Positions 9,148 to 16,620 of a DNA stretch of 64,000 nucleotides are shown here, one piece after another. The stretch is from contig NZ_CP109190.1 in assembly GCF_041438805.1 (NCBI RefSeq), forward strand, positions 2,542,001-2,606,000. The letters are read 5' to 3'. The notes beneath the pieces are model-generated. The model was not told the DNA's origin, did not search any database, and was given only the letters and a program-made list of their open reading frames with translations. Every line of letters begins with the position of its first letter. Position 1 is the stretch's first letter. The translations under genes and the position numbers were made by a program. Source of the stretch: Streptomyces sp. NBC_01707. GTDB taxonomy: Bacteria; Actinomycetota; Actinomycetes; Streptomycetales; Streptomycetaceae.

Positions 9148-9948
9148 GTGCCGCCGTCCCACGCCAGCACATCCGACTCCAAGCCCGCCGGTGCCAGCGG
9201 CGGTGTGCAGTCACTTGAGCGCGCCTTCGATCTGCTGGAGCGGATGGCCGACGCCGGGGGCGAGGTCGGGCTGAGCGAACTCTCCGCGAGCAGCGGACTC
9301 CCGCTGCCCACCATTCACCGGCTGATGCGCACGCTGGTCGTCTGCGGATACGTGCGCCAGCAGCCCAACCGGCGCTATGCGCTCGGCCCGCGCCTGATCC
9401 GGCTCGGCGAGTCCGCGTCCCGGCTCCTCGGGACCTGGGCCCGGCCGTATCTGGCGCGCCTGGTCGAGGAGACCGGCGAGACCGCGAACATGGCGCTGCT
9501 CGACGGCGACGAGGTCGTGTACGTCGCACAGGTGCCGTCGAAGCACTCGATGCGGATGTTCACCGAGGTGGGCCGGCGGGTGCTCCCCCACTCCACGGGG
9601 GTGGGCAAGGCGCTCCTCGCGCACACCTCGCCTGATGAGGTACGGGCGCTGCTGGCCCGCACCGGGATGCCGGCCGCCACCGAGAAGACGATCACCACCC
9701 CGGACGGCTTCCTGGACGCGCTGGACCAGGTCCGCCGCACGGGATATGCGGTGGACGACAACGAGCAGGAGATAGGGGTCCGCTGCCTGGCCGTCTCCGT
9801 ACCGAACTCCCCCACCTCGGCCGCGATCTCGATCTCGGGCCCGGCGGGACGGGTCACCGAGGCGGCGACGGAGCGGATCGTGCCGATCCTGCAGCAGGTC
9901 GCGAAGGAACTGTCGCAGGCGCTGGCCAGCAGCGGCCCCACCGGCTGA
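9148..9948 (+). CDS. allR: IclR-family regulator, AllR-like
   Basis: A 266-residue IclR-type repressor. The N-terminal winged helix contains VQSLERAFDLLERMADAGGE and the recognition region SSGLPLPTIHRLMRTLV (about residues 45-61). The C-terminal effector domain has VYVAQVPSKHSMRMF, the HSTGVGKALLAH motif (about 150-161) and GYAVDDNEQEIGVRCLAVSV. In E. coli and streptomycetes the AllR proteins sense glyoxylate or allantoin-pathway metabolites and repress allantoin and glyoxylate genes. GTG 9148 was chosen because AAAGGA lies eight bases upstream. Being divergent from allantoinase fits the role. The gene name rests on context and family, not on alignment. Confidence 0.88.
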   Translation: MPPSHASTSDSKPAGASGGVQSLERAFDLLERMADAGGEVGLSELSASSGLPLPTIHRLMRTLVVCGYVRQQPNRRYALGPRLIRLGESASRLLGTWARPYLARLVEETGETANMALLDGDEVVYVAQVPSKHSMRMFTEVGRRVLPHSTGVGKALLAHTSPDEVRALLARTGMPAATEKTITTPDGFLDALDQVRRTGYAVDDNEQEIGVRCLAVSVPNSPTSAAISISGPAGRVTEAATERIVPILQQVAKELSQALASSGPTG

Positions 9949-9967
9949 GGCAGCTCGGACACGACAG

Positions 9968-9995
9968 TGCCCGCCGGGTCCCTGCCCGGCGGGCA
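9968..9995 (+). terminator. Rho-independent-type hairpin after the IclR gene
   Basis: Inverted repeat TGCCCGCCGGG / CCCGGCGGGCA with a six-base loop, 20 bases after the stop codon. There is no U-tract, as is usual in Streptomyces. Confidence 0.7.
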
Positions 9996-10037
9996 TCGTC
10001 ATGTCCGGGGTGGTCCGACACACCCTCTTGCGTTCCG

Positions 10038-10349
10038 TCAGCGGCGCGGCGGCTCACCGAAGAGATCCACGGCGATACGCACGTCCCTGAGTGCGGATGC
10101 CAGTGCGCTGACCGAGCCGATCGCCCCCGCGATCAGCAGCAGTGAGCGGCGCAGCCGCGGGATCTCGGGCACACCGGTGATCGCCATCGCGTCCAGCGCG
10201 GCCAGCTCGTCCTCGGCGATCCCCCGGTCAGGGAACTCCGCGGGATGCCCGGCCAGCTCGCGACGGAGCCGGGAGACGGCCGTACGCAGCTCCGTCACCC
10301 TTGGGTCCTCGCCACTGCTGGTCACCCGCGTCTGCCCCACGCTTCGCAA
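10038..10349 (-). CDS. Conserved Streptomyces hypothetical protein (DUF5955-like)
   Basis: About 103 residues. It begins LRSVGQTRVTSSGEDPRV, then has a charged helical segment TELRTAVSRLRRELAGHP, an alternating acidic stretch and a C-terminal hydrophobic region around LLLIAGAIGSVSALASALR. It resembles the DUF5955 family as I remember it, but this is not verified. The TTG start at 10349 is preferred because GGGGGAG lies seven bases upstream; another TTG is one codon earlier and an ATG frame extends to 10412. It may be membrane-associated through its C-terminal helix. No function is known. Confidence 0.6.
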   Translation of the reverse strand: MRSVGQTRVTSSGEDPRVTELRTAVSRLRRELAGHPAEFPDRGIAEDELAALDAMAITGVPEIPRLRRSLLLIAGAIGSVSALASALRDVRIAVDLFGEPPRR

Positions 10350-10555
10350 CAAAGCACTCCCCCTCGCACGTCCTTGTGCCGGTGTTTCGACCACGTCCCG
10401 AGCCGTGGTCAAGTGCCCGGGGGTGTGCGCAAGTTAACGCCATGACAGGTGCCGCGCGCCACTCCACGGACAGAAATCAGGGTGACCACCGGGGGACGCA
10501 GCGTACTGGCCGGTCCGATAGGAAATCACCGGTGCGGTGAGGTATTCAGGGCCTC

Positions 10556-11215
10556 ATGGCTGATACACCCCACACCCTGTCCAATTCCGCCGCTCCGCAA
10601 TCGTCCCGTCCCTCCGACGGGGGACAGCAGCCGGTGATCGCCGGTCTGCTGCTGGCCGCGGGTGGCGGCCGCCGGCTCGGCGGCCGCCCGAAAGCCCTGT
10701 TGGAACACCGCGGACGGCCGCTCGTCGAACATGCCCTGCGCACGCTGCGGAACGGCGGCTGCGGCCCCGTCCATGTGGTGCTCGGCGCCGCGGCGGAGAC
10801 GGTACAGGCACGGGCCGACCTCTCCGGCTGCATGGTGACCGTCAATCCGCAGTGGCCGGACGGCATGGGTTCGTCGCTGCGGGCCGGTCTGGGGGCCCTC
10901 GCCGGCACGGGGGCGGATGCGGCACTCGTCCTGCTGGTGGACCAGCCGGGCATCGGCGCGCAGGCGGTGGCACGGGTGCGGTCGGCGTACCGCTCCCGGC
11001 TGAGTCTGGCGGCGGCCTCGTACGACGGGGAACGCGGCCATCCGGTGCTTTTCGGGGCCGACCGGTGGGCGGATGTCGCGGCGGGCGCCGTGGGCGACCA
11101 GGGTGCCCGGACGTACCTGCGGACGCACCGCGATGCGATCACGCTCGTCGAGTGTTCCGATGTGGCGGAGGCGTACGACATCGACACGGCGGAGGACCTG
11201 ACGCACCTCGAGTGA
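10556..11215 (+). CDS. MobA-like NTP transferase (MocA/molybdopterin cytidylyltransferase type)
   Basis: A 219-residue protein of the nucleotidyltransferase superfamily. The nucleotide-binding loop is LLLAAGGGRRLGGRPKALL (about residues 30-48) and the metal-binding aspartate is in VLLVDQPGI (about 123). NPQWPDGMGSSLRAGL is the family's middle motif. Such proteins attach CMP or GMP to molybdopterin; MocA-type enzymes serve the xanthine dehydrogenase family. Because the window encodes uric acid breakdown, a role in maturing a xanthine dehydrogenase located elsewhere is plausible. That is inference: no xdh gene is in this window. Confidence 0.8.
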   Translation: MADTPHTLSNSAAPQSSRPSDGGQQPVIAGLLLAAGGGRRLGGRPKALLEHRGRPLVEHALRTLRNGGCGPVHVVLGAAAETVQARADLSGCMVTVNPQWPDGMGSSLRAGLGALAGTGADAALVLLVDQPGIGAQAVARVRSAYRSRLSLAAASYDGERGHPVLFGADRWADVAAGAVGDQGARTYLRTHRDAITLVECSDVAEAYDIDTAEDLTHLE

Positions 11216-11285
11216 ACGGGTTGTGCGCGCGCTGGCACGCTGCGCCAGCCCCGCCCCACTTCTGTCGACCCGGAGAATCTCGACG

Positions 11286-11325
11286 TCAACAAACCATTGA
11301 ACTTCCACCATGAGGAAACTACTAT
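11286..11325 (+). promoter_or_regulatory. AllR-type operator and promoter of malate synthase
   Basis: The operator core TCAACAAACCATTGA is at 11286-11300; its right arm is ATTGA in place of GTTGA, so it is the weakest of the four sites. The -35 box TTGAAC (11297-11302) overlaps its right arm. A 17-base spacer leads to the -10 box TACTAT (11320-11325). Bound repressor would block RNA polymerase. The untranslated leader to the ATG at 11462 is about 130 bases. Confidence 0.7.
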
Positions 11326-11461
11326 CCACTGGTCAGAAGCGCTCTGTATCCCAGACGGCGCCCACGGCCACGTTCCGGAGCCCTGGCACGCCGTGCCATT
11401 TCTGGCGGCCCGGCGGCCGCAGAGGCGCCGCCCGCACCGCCCGCTGAAGGAGTGACAGCTC

Positions 11462-13081
11462 ATGTCCGCACCAGCGCCGTCCCCGCTGGCCATCGTCGAT
11501 GCCGAGCCCCTGCCCCGGCAGGACGAGGTCCTGACCGACGCGGCCCTCGCGTTCGTGGCCGAGTTGCACCGGCAGTTCACGCCCCGCCGTGACGAGCTGC
11601 TCGCCCGCCGCGGCGAGCGCCGCGCCGAGATCGCCCGCACCTCCACGCTGGACTTCCTGCCCGAGACGGCGGCGATCCGCGCGGACGACTCCTGGAAGGT
11701 CGCGCCGGCCCCGGCCGCGCTGAACGACCGCCGGGTGGAGATCACCGGTCCGACCGACCGCAAGATGACCATCAACGCCCTGAACTCGGGCGCCAAGGTC
11801 TGGCTCGCCGACTTCGAGGACGCGTCCGCCCCCACGTGGGAGAACGTCATCCTCGGCCAGCTCAATCTCATCGACGCCTACGAGCGCCGTATCGACTTCA
11901 CCGACCCCACGTCGGGCAAGTCCTACGCGCTGAAGCCCGCCGACGAACTCGCCACCGTGGTCACCCGCCCCCGCGGATGGCACCTGAACGAGCGTCACAT
12001 CCAGCTCGACGGAACCCCGGTGCCCGGTGCGCTCGTCGACTTCGGCCTCTACTTCTTCCACAACGCCCAGCGTCTGATCGACCTCGGCAAGGGCCCGTAC
12101 TTCTACCTTCCGAAGACGGAGTCGCACCTGGAGGCCCGCCTCTGGAACGACATCTTCGTCTTCGCCCAGGACTACGTCGGCATCCCGCAGGGCACCGTCC
12201 GCGCGACCGTACTGATCGAGACGATCACCGCCGCGTACGAGATGGAGGAGATCCTGTACGAGCTCCGCGACCACGCCTCCGGGCTGAACGCGGGCCGCTG
12301 GGACTACCTCTTCTCGATCGTCAAGAACTTCCGCGACGGCGGCTCGAAGTTCGTCCTGCCGGACCGCAACGCGGTGACGATGACAGCCCCGTTCATGCGC
12401 GCGTACACCGAACTCCTCGTCCGCACCTGCCACAAGCGCGGAGCACACGCGATCGGCGGCATGGCGGCGTTCATCCCGTCGCGCCGTGACGCCGAGGTCA
12501 ACAAGGTCGCCTTCGAGAAGGTCAAGGCGGACAAGGACCGCGAGGCGCACGACGGCTTCGACGGCTCCTGGGTCGCCCATCCGGATCTCGTCCCGATCGC
12601 GATGGCCTCGTTCGACGCGGTCCTGGGCGAGAAGCCGAACCAGAAGGAACGCCTGCGCGAGGACGTCGCCGTGGCGGCGGGCGACCTGATCGCGATCGAC
12701 ACCCTGGACGCCAAGCCCACGTACGACGGACTGCGCAACGCCGTCGCGGTCGGCATCCGCTACATCGAGGCGTGGCTGCGCGGAATGGGCGCGGTCGCCA
12801 TCTTCAATCTGATGGAGGACGCCGCCACCGCGGAGATCTCCCGCTCGCAGATCTGGCAGTGGATCAATGCGGACGTGGTCTTCGAGAACGGCGCGCACGC
12901 CACCGCGGACCTGGCCCGCGAGGTCGCGGCCGAGGAACTCGCCGCGATCCGGGCGGAGATCGGCGAGGAGGCGTTCGCGTCCGGCAAGTGGCAGCAGGCC
13001 CACGACCTGCTGCTCCAGGTGTCGCTGGACCAGGACTACGCGGACTTCCTGACGCTGCCGGCCTACGAACAGCTGGTCTGA
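11462..13081 (+). CDS. aceB: Malate synthase A
   Basis: A 539-residue malate synthase of the short A type, condensing glyoxylate and acetyl-CoA to malate. The TIM-barrel signature RDHASGLNAGRWDYLFS lies at about residues 270-286, with the catalytic Mg-binding region LIETITAAYEMEEILYE just before it. The C-terminal block includes AAVAIFNLMEDAATAEISR-like sequence with its catalytic aspartate. GAAGGAGTG precedes the ATG. There is no isocitrate lyase neighbour, so the enzyme here probably uses glyoxylate from allantoin. The operator at 11286 puts it under the same control as allantoinase. Confidence 0.97.
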   Translation: MSAPAPSPLAIVDAEPLPRQDEVLTDAALAFVAELHRQFTPRRDELLARRGERRAEIARTSTLDFLPETAAIRADDSWKVAPAPAALNDRRVEITGPTDRKMTINALNSGAKVWLADFEDASAPTWENVILGQLNLIDAYERRIDFTDPTSGKSYALKPADELATVVTRPRGWHLNERHIQLDGTPVPGALVDFGLYFFHNAQRLIDLGKGPYFYLPKTESHLEARLWNDIFVFAQDYVGIPQGTVRATVLIETITAAYEMEEILYELRDHASGLNAGRWDYLFSIVKNFRDGGSKFVLPDRNAVTMTAPFMRAYTELLVRTCHKRGAHAIGGMAAFIPSRRDAEVNKVAFEKVKADKDREAHDGFDGSWVAHPDLVPIAMASFDAVLGEKPNQKERLREDVAVAAGDLIAIDTLDAKPTYDGLRNAVAVGIRYIEAWLRGMGAVAIFNLMEDAATAEISRSQIWQWINADVVFENGAHATADLAREVAAEELAAIRAEIGEEAFASGKWQQAHDLLLQVSLDQDYADFLTLPAYEQLV

Positions 13082-13104
13082 GTCCGTCCGATCCCGTAGC
13101 ACCT

Positions 13105-13137
13105 CGCGCCCCCGGTACCGCACAGACCGGGGGCGCG
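13105..13137 (+). terminator. Hairpin terminator after malate synthase
   Basis: A perfect 12-bp stem, CGCGCCCCCGGT / ACCGGGGGCGCG, with a nine-base loop, 24 bases after the stop. It may also serve the convergent peptidase gene. Confidence 0.8.
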
Positions 13138-13167
13138 GTTGCGTACGGCCGCTCAGTCACCGAGTGC

Positions 13168-14532
13168 TCAGGACCTGCGCCCGGCGCGGAACGCCTCCGC
13201 GTACTCCCGCAGGAAGGCCGCCTCGGCGACGACTGCCGAGCGCAGCTCCGAGAACAGCAGCCGCTCGTTCGGGGCGTGCAGATTGCACATGCTGTCCTGG
13301 GCGCCGAAGAGCAGCACCTCGGCGACCGGCGCCGCCTTGGACAATCCGTTGACCAGCGGGATCGAGCCGCCGCTGGCGACAAGTTCAGGTTCCTTGCCCC
13401 AGCCCTCGCGCAGCGCGGTGCGGGCTGCCCGGTAGGCCGGGCCCTCGGTGGCGGGCTCGAACCCGGGGCCGGCGTCGCCCGAGGTGACGACGAGCGGAAT
13501 TCCGAACGGGCGCATTGACTGCAAATGGGTGACCAGCAGGCCCTGCGCCTCCTCCGGGTCCTGCTGCGGGTGGAAACGGAGGTTCAGCTTGGCCCTGGCG
13601 TACGGGACGACCGCGGACGCGGCGTGATCGACGCCCGGGGCATCGATACCGACGACGGTGATCGCCGGTCCGCTCCACAGCCGCTCGCCGAGGCTTCCCG
13701 TACCCATCAGCGGCAGGCCGTCCCGGACCCCGGCAAGGGAGCGGAACTCCTCCTGCGTGTACGCGCTACCGGTCCACTCCTCGCGGCGCAGCCCCTCGAC
13801 GGCGACATCGCCATGCACGTCGTGGAGGGTTCCGAGAGCCGTGAGCAGGACGAGCAGGGCGTCGGGGGCGGCGCCGCCGAACTCACCGCTGTGGCGGGCC
13901 TCGTCGAGGGTCCGCACCTCGACGAAGACCTCCGAGGCGCCACGCAGACCGGCGGTGAGGGTGGGGCTGCCGGGGCGGATGCTGCCCGTGTCGGCGATGA
14001 CCATGGCGTCGCAGGCGAAGCGGTCGGGGTCGGTCGGCGGGTAGTCTTCGAACACGCTCCCGTACTCCTCCTGCCCCTCCAGGACGATCTTGAGGCCGAC
14101 CGGGGGCTTCCCCTCGTAGGCCCGCAGCACGCCCAGGTGGACGATGATGTTCGCCTTGTCGTCGGCGACGCCGCGGGCGCGCAGCCCGAGCCCCCCGTCG
14201 ATGGGCGTGGGCTCGAAGGGAGGCGACTGCCACAGGCTCTCGTCACCGGGCGGCTGGACGTCGTAGTGGCCGTAGAGCAGCACGGTCGGCGCGTCCGGGG
14301 ACGGTGGAGGCACCTCGGCGACGATGATCGGCGCGGTGTCGGGGAGGTCGAGCCGCTCGATGCGCTCGACGCCCGCGTCGCGCAGGAGGTCCACGAGCAG
14401 GTCGTGGGCCTGATGCAGGGGCTCCGGCGGAAATCCGGGGAACGAGACCGACGGGATGGCCGTCAGCCGCTCCAGATCCGTCCGGAGCCCGTCCATCAGC
14501 GAGTCGACGCGGGAACCCAGATCCATCGCCAT
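13168..14532 (-). CDS. M20-family dipeptidase
   Basis: A 454-residue M20 metallopeptidase of the dipeptidase/CNDP type. Zinc-site motifs are YGHYDVQPPGDE (about residue 88), RGVADDKANI with the bridging aspartate (about 121) and EGQEEYGS with the catalytic glutamates (about 154). The lid/dimerisation domain covers about residues 200-340. These enzymes hydrolyse dipeptides in the cytoplasm. The ATG at 14532 is preceded by GAGGGG. It stands alone, convergent with malate synthase. Substrate range unknown. Confidence 0.92.
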   Translation of the reverse strand: MAMDLGSRVDSLMDGLRTDLERLTAIPSVSFPGFPPEPLHQAHDLLVDLLRDAGVERIERLDLPDTAPIIVAEVPPPSPDAPTVLLYGHYDVQPPGDESLWQSPPFEPTPIDGGLGLRARGVADDKANIIVHLGVLRAYEGKPPVGLKIVLEGQEEYGSVFEDYPPTDPDRFACDAMVIADTGSIRPGSPTLTAGLRGASEVFVEVRTLDEARHSGEFGGAAPDALLVLLTALGTLHDVHGDVAVEGLRREEWTGSAYTQEEFRSLAGVRDGLPLMGTGSLGERLWSGPAITVVGIDAPGVDHAASAVVPYARAKLNLRFHPQQDPEEAQGLLVTHLQSMRPFGIPLVVTSGDAGPGFEPATEGPAYRAARTALREGWGKEPELVASGGSIPLVNGLSKAAPVAEVLLFGAQDSMCNLHAPNERLLFSELRSAVVAEAAFLREYAEAFRAGRRS

Positions 14533-14636
14533 CGTTCAGCCCCTCTTCCTCATCCTGCTCATCCATGAGGTTTCCGGGATCAATGGACCATACGGCGCGT
14601 CTCCCCGCACGCCATGCCTGACGGCACGACCTCCAG

Positions 14637-15617
14637 TCAGTCGCCGAGGACGATCGTGCGCCGGGCGGAGAAGTCGCCCCACTTCCCGTCCGGCAGTCTG
14701 GCCCGGATCTTCATCGAGTAACGGGTCCCGCGCGGGTCACCGACGGTGAGCCGGTAGCTCGCCCGGCCCGTCGGCGGCTTGCCGCCCCACACGATCGTGG
14801 TGGTGAGCCGGCCGTCGAGGAAGAGCTGGTACGCGGGGATCTCACCGCCGGTGTCGGGCTGCTTCCAGTCCAGGTCGATCGCGTACTCCTTGCCCTGGGC
14901 CCTGATCGTGATCCGCAGATCGGTGGGGGCGGTGCCCGCCGGCGCGCCCGGGGCGGAGGGCGTGGTGAGGTCAAAGGCGTCGCTGTCGGGCGAGGACGCG
15001 TCGGCGGCATCCCGGGCCCGGACGGTGAAGGTGTAGACGGTGCCGGGGCGAAGTCCGGTCAGACGGGCCGTGGTCTGCGTGCCGGGCACACTGTGGATGT
15101 GGGAGTCCTCCTGGTAGATGTCGTACGAGGTGACGCCCACGTCGTCCGTCGAGCCGCCCCAGGACAGGGTCGCCGCCCGGCTGCCGTCCACCTTGCCGCG
15201 CAGCCCGACCGGGCGGGTCGGCGGCTCGTGGTCGGCGGGTGTCGGCGCGGGTGTGGTGACGACGACGGCCCGGCTCGGCCCGGAGAGGTTCCCGGCGGCG
15301 TCCCTGGCCCGGACGGTGAAGGTGTAGGCGGTGGAGGGGGTCAGTCCGTCGATGTCGATCATCTGCCGGGCCGCCGTGACGGACTTGACCCGCACGCCCT
15401 TGCGGTACACCTGGTAGCCGGTGATCGCCTTGTTGTCGGAGGCCGGGTCCCACATGACGTGGACGGAGGTGGCGCTGCTCGCCTGCGCCGTCACCCCGCC
15501 CGGGGCGGTCGGTTTCTGCTTGTCGGCGGCGTCGGCGGTGTCGCCGCATGCGGTGAGCGTGAAGAGGAGCAGGGCGGCGGAGGTGGCCAACGCGGCGTGT
15601 GCGTGGGGGCGTTGCAC
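14637..15617 (-). CDS. Fibronectin type III repeat lipoprotein
   Basis: A 326-residue exported lipoprotein. The signal peptide is about 24 residues and ends in the lipobox LTAC (ALATSAALLLFTLTACG). Three Fn3 domains follow, at about residues 40-125, 132-222 and 230-325. Repeats one and two each carry the Fn3 strand pattern AYTFTVRARDAAGN or VYTFTVRARDAADA. GTG 15617 has GGAAGGC six bases upstream; the longer open frame is not supported. Fn3 modules in streptomycetes usually accompany carbohydrate-active enzymes, but no catalytic domain is present, so it may be a cell-surface binding protein. Function unknown. Confidence 0.85.
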   Translation of the reverse strand: MQRPHAHAALATSAALLLFTLTACGDTADAADKQKPTAPGGVTAQASSATSVHVMWDPASDNKAITGYQVYRKGVRVKSVTAARQMIDIDGLTPSTAYTFTVRARDAAGNLSGPSRAVVVTTPAPTPADHEPPTRPVGLRGKVDGSRAATLSWGGSTDDVGVTSYDIYQEDSHIHSVPGTQTTARLTGLRPGTVYTFTVRARDAADASSPDSDAFDLTTPSAPGAPAGTAPTDLRITIRAQGKEYAIDLDWKQPDTGGEIPAYQLFLDGRLTTTIVWGGKPPTGRASYRLTVGDPRGTRYSMKIRARLPDGKWGDFSARRTIVLGD

Positions 15618-15781
15618 GGTTTTGCCTTCCGTCCGGCAGCAATGGTCTGGACCTGTATGCCACGGCCGACGGGTCCCGGACAAGAGCGTGGAGCGGCGCC
15701 TTCCGCAATATGCCGGTCTGCGCCGCGGATGTGTTGTGCGCGGAGCGATGAGTTCGGACCGCCACGGCGGTCCGAAGAAGT

Positions 15782-16387
15782 ATGGACAAAGAGAACGGGA
15801 CGACGCCCACATTCGATCTCGAGCCCGCGGCACGGCAGATCGCCGGACTGCTCGACGGCATCGACGACCGCCGTCTGACCGACCCGACGCCCTGCCCCGA
15901 CTATGCGGTACGGGAGCTGCTCGCCCACCTGGTCGGGCTGGTCACGGCCTTCCGCGACGCCGGCCGCAAGAACCTCGGACCGACGACCGACACCTCTCCG
16001 GACACCGCGCTTCCGGTCCTGCCGGACGGCTGGCGCGAGGCACTGCCGCCCCTGCTGGACGAGCTGGTGGCCGCCTGGCGCGACCCCGCCGCCCGGCAGG
16101 GGATGACCAGGGCCGGTGGTGTGGATCTGCCGGGCGAGGTGGCGGCGATGGTCGCTCTGAACGAGCTGGTGCTCCACGGCTGGGACCTGGCCAGGTCGAC
16201 CGGGCAGAAGTACGAGGCGGACGAGGCGAGCCTGCGGGTCTCCCTGGTCATGACGACGCCGAGCGACGACGGCCCCCGGCCGGAACGGCTCTTCGGGCCG
16301 CCGGTCCCGGTACCGGCCGACGCACCTCTCGTCGACCGGGCGGTCGCCATGAGCGGGCGACACCCGGACTGGCAGCCGGACCGCTGA
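15782..16387 (+). CDS. TIGR03086-type DinB/mycothiol-dependent family protein
   Basis: A 201-residue member of the maleylpyruvate isomerase N-terminal (DinB-like) group. The TIGR03086 features are TPCPDYAVRELLAHLVGL near residues 38-55 and NELVLHGWDLARSTGQ near 123-138. The histidines in LAHLVG and LHGWDL correspond to metal ligands in this fold. Relatives are mycothiol-dependent metalloenzymes or of unknown function. The ORF starts ATGGACAAAGAG with only a weak ribosome site. A possible promoter lies in the 164 bases to the divergent lipoprotein gene. No specific reaction can be assigned. Confidence 0.82.
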   Translation: MDKENGTTPTFDLEPAARQIAGLLDGIDDRRLTDPTPCPDYAVRELLAHLVGLVTAFRDAGRKNLGPTTDTSPDTALPVLPDGWREALPPLLDELVAAWRDPAARQGMTRAGGVDLPGEVAAMVALNELVLHGWDLARSTGQKYEADEASLRVSLVMTTPSDDGPRPERLFGPPVPVPADAPLVDRAVAMSGRHPDWQPDR

Positions 16388-16505
16388 CGCGTACGGCATC
16401 GGCCGGCTCCTGGTCCGCCCCTGCCCTCGGCGGATCCGGAGGACGGCTCATGGCGTCCGTCGACACCACGCCGTCCTGCCGCGCCTGCCGCCGGTGCGGC
16501 ACGCG

Positions 16506-16617
16506 CGGTCAGCGCGGGCACACGCGGTCGATGCAAGCGCGCGGTCGGTGCGGGCCCACACGGTCGGTGCGGGCCCACACGGTCGGTGCGGGCGCACGCG
16601 GTCAGAGCCGGCACGCA
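16506..16617. repeat. 19-bp tandem repeat array, six units
   Basis: Units starting CGGTC at 16506, 16525, 16542, 16561, 16580 and 16599. The consensus is CGGTCGGTGCGGGCCCACA. Units four and three are identical, the second is 17 bp, and the outer ones diverge. The array lies between two convergent genes and abuts the stop codon of the HEAT-repeat gene. Confidence 0.9.
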
Positions 16618-16620
16618 CCG

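Noticed and set aside
10556..11215. Calling the nucleotidyltransferase a firm part of the purine cluster
   Set aside because: MocA-type proteins serve many molybdenum hydroxylases, and no xanthine dehydrogenase gene is in the window, so only the family is reported.
11333..13123. A 596-codon minus-strand frame opposite malate synthase
   Set aside because: It is a GC-rich shadow: the plus strand encodes a complete malate synthase with all motifs and a ribosome site.
16506..16617. Possible CRISPR array
   Set aside because: The repeats are contiguous 19-bp units without unique spacers, and no cas gene is near.
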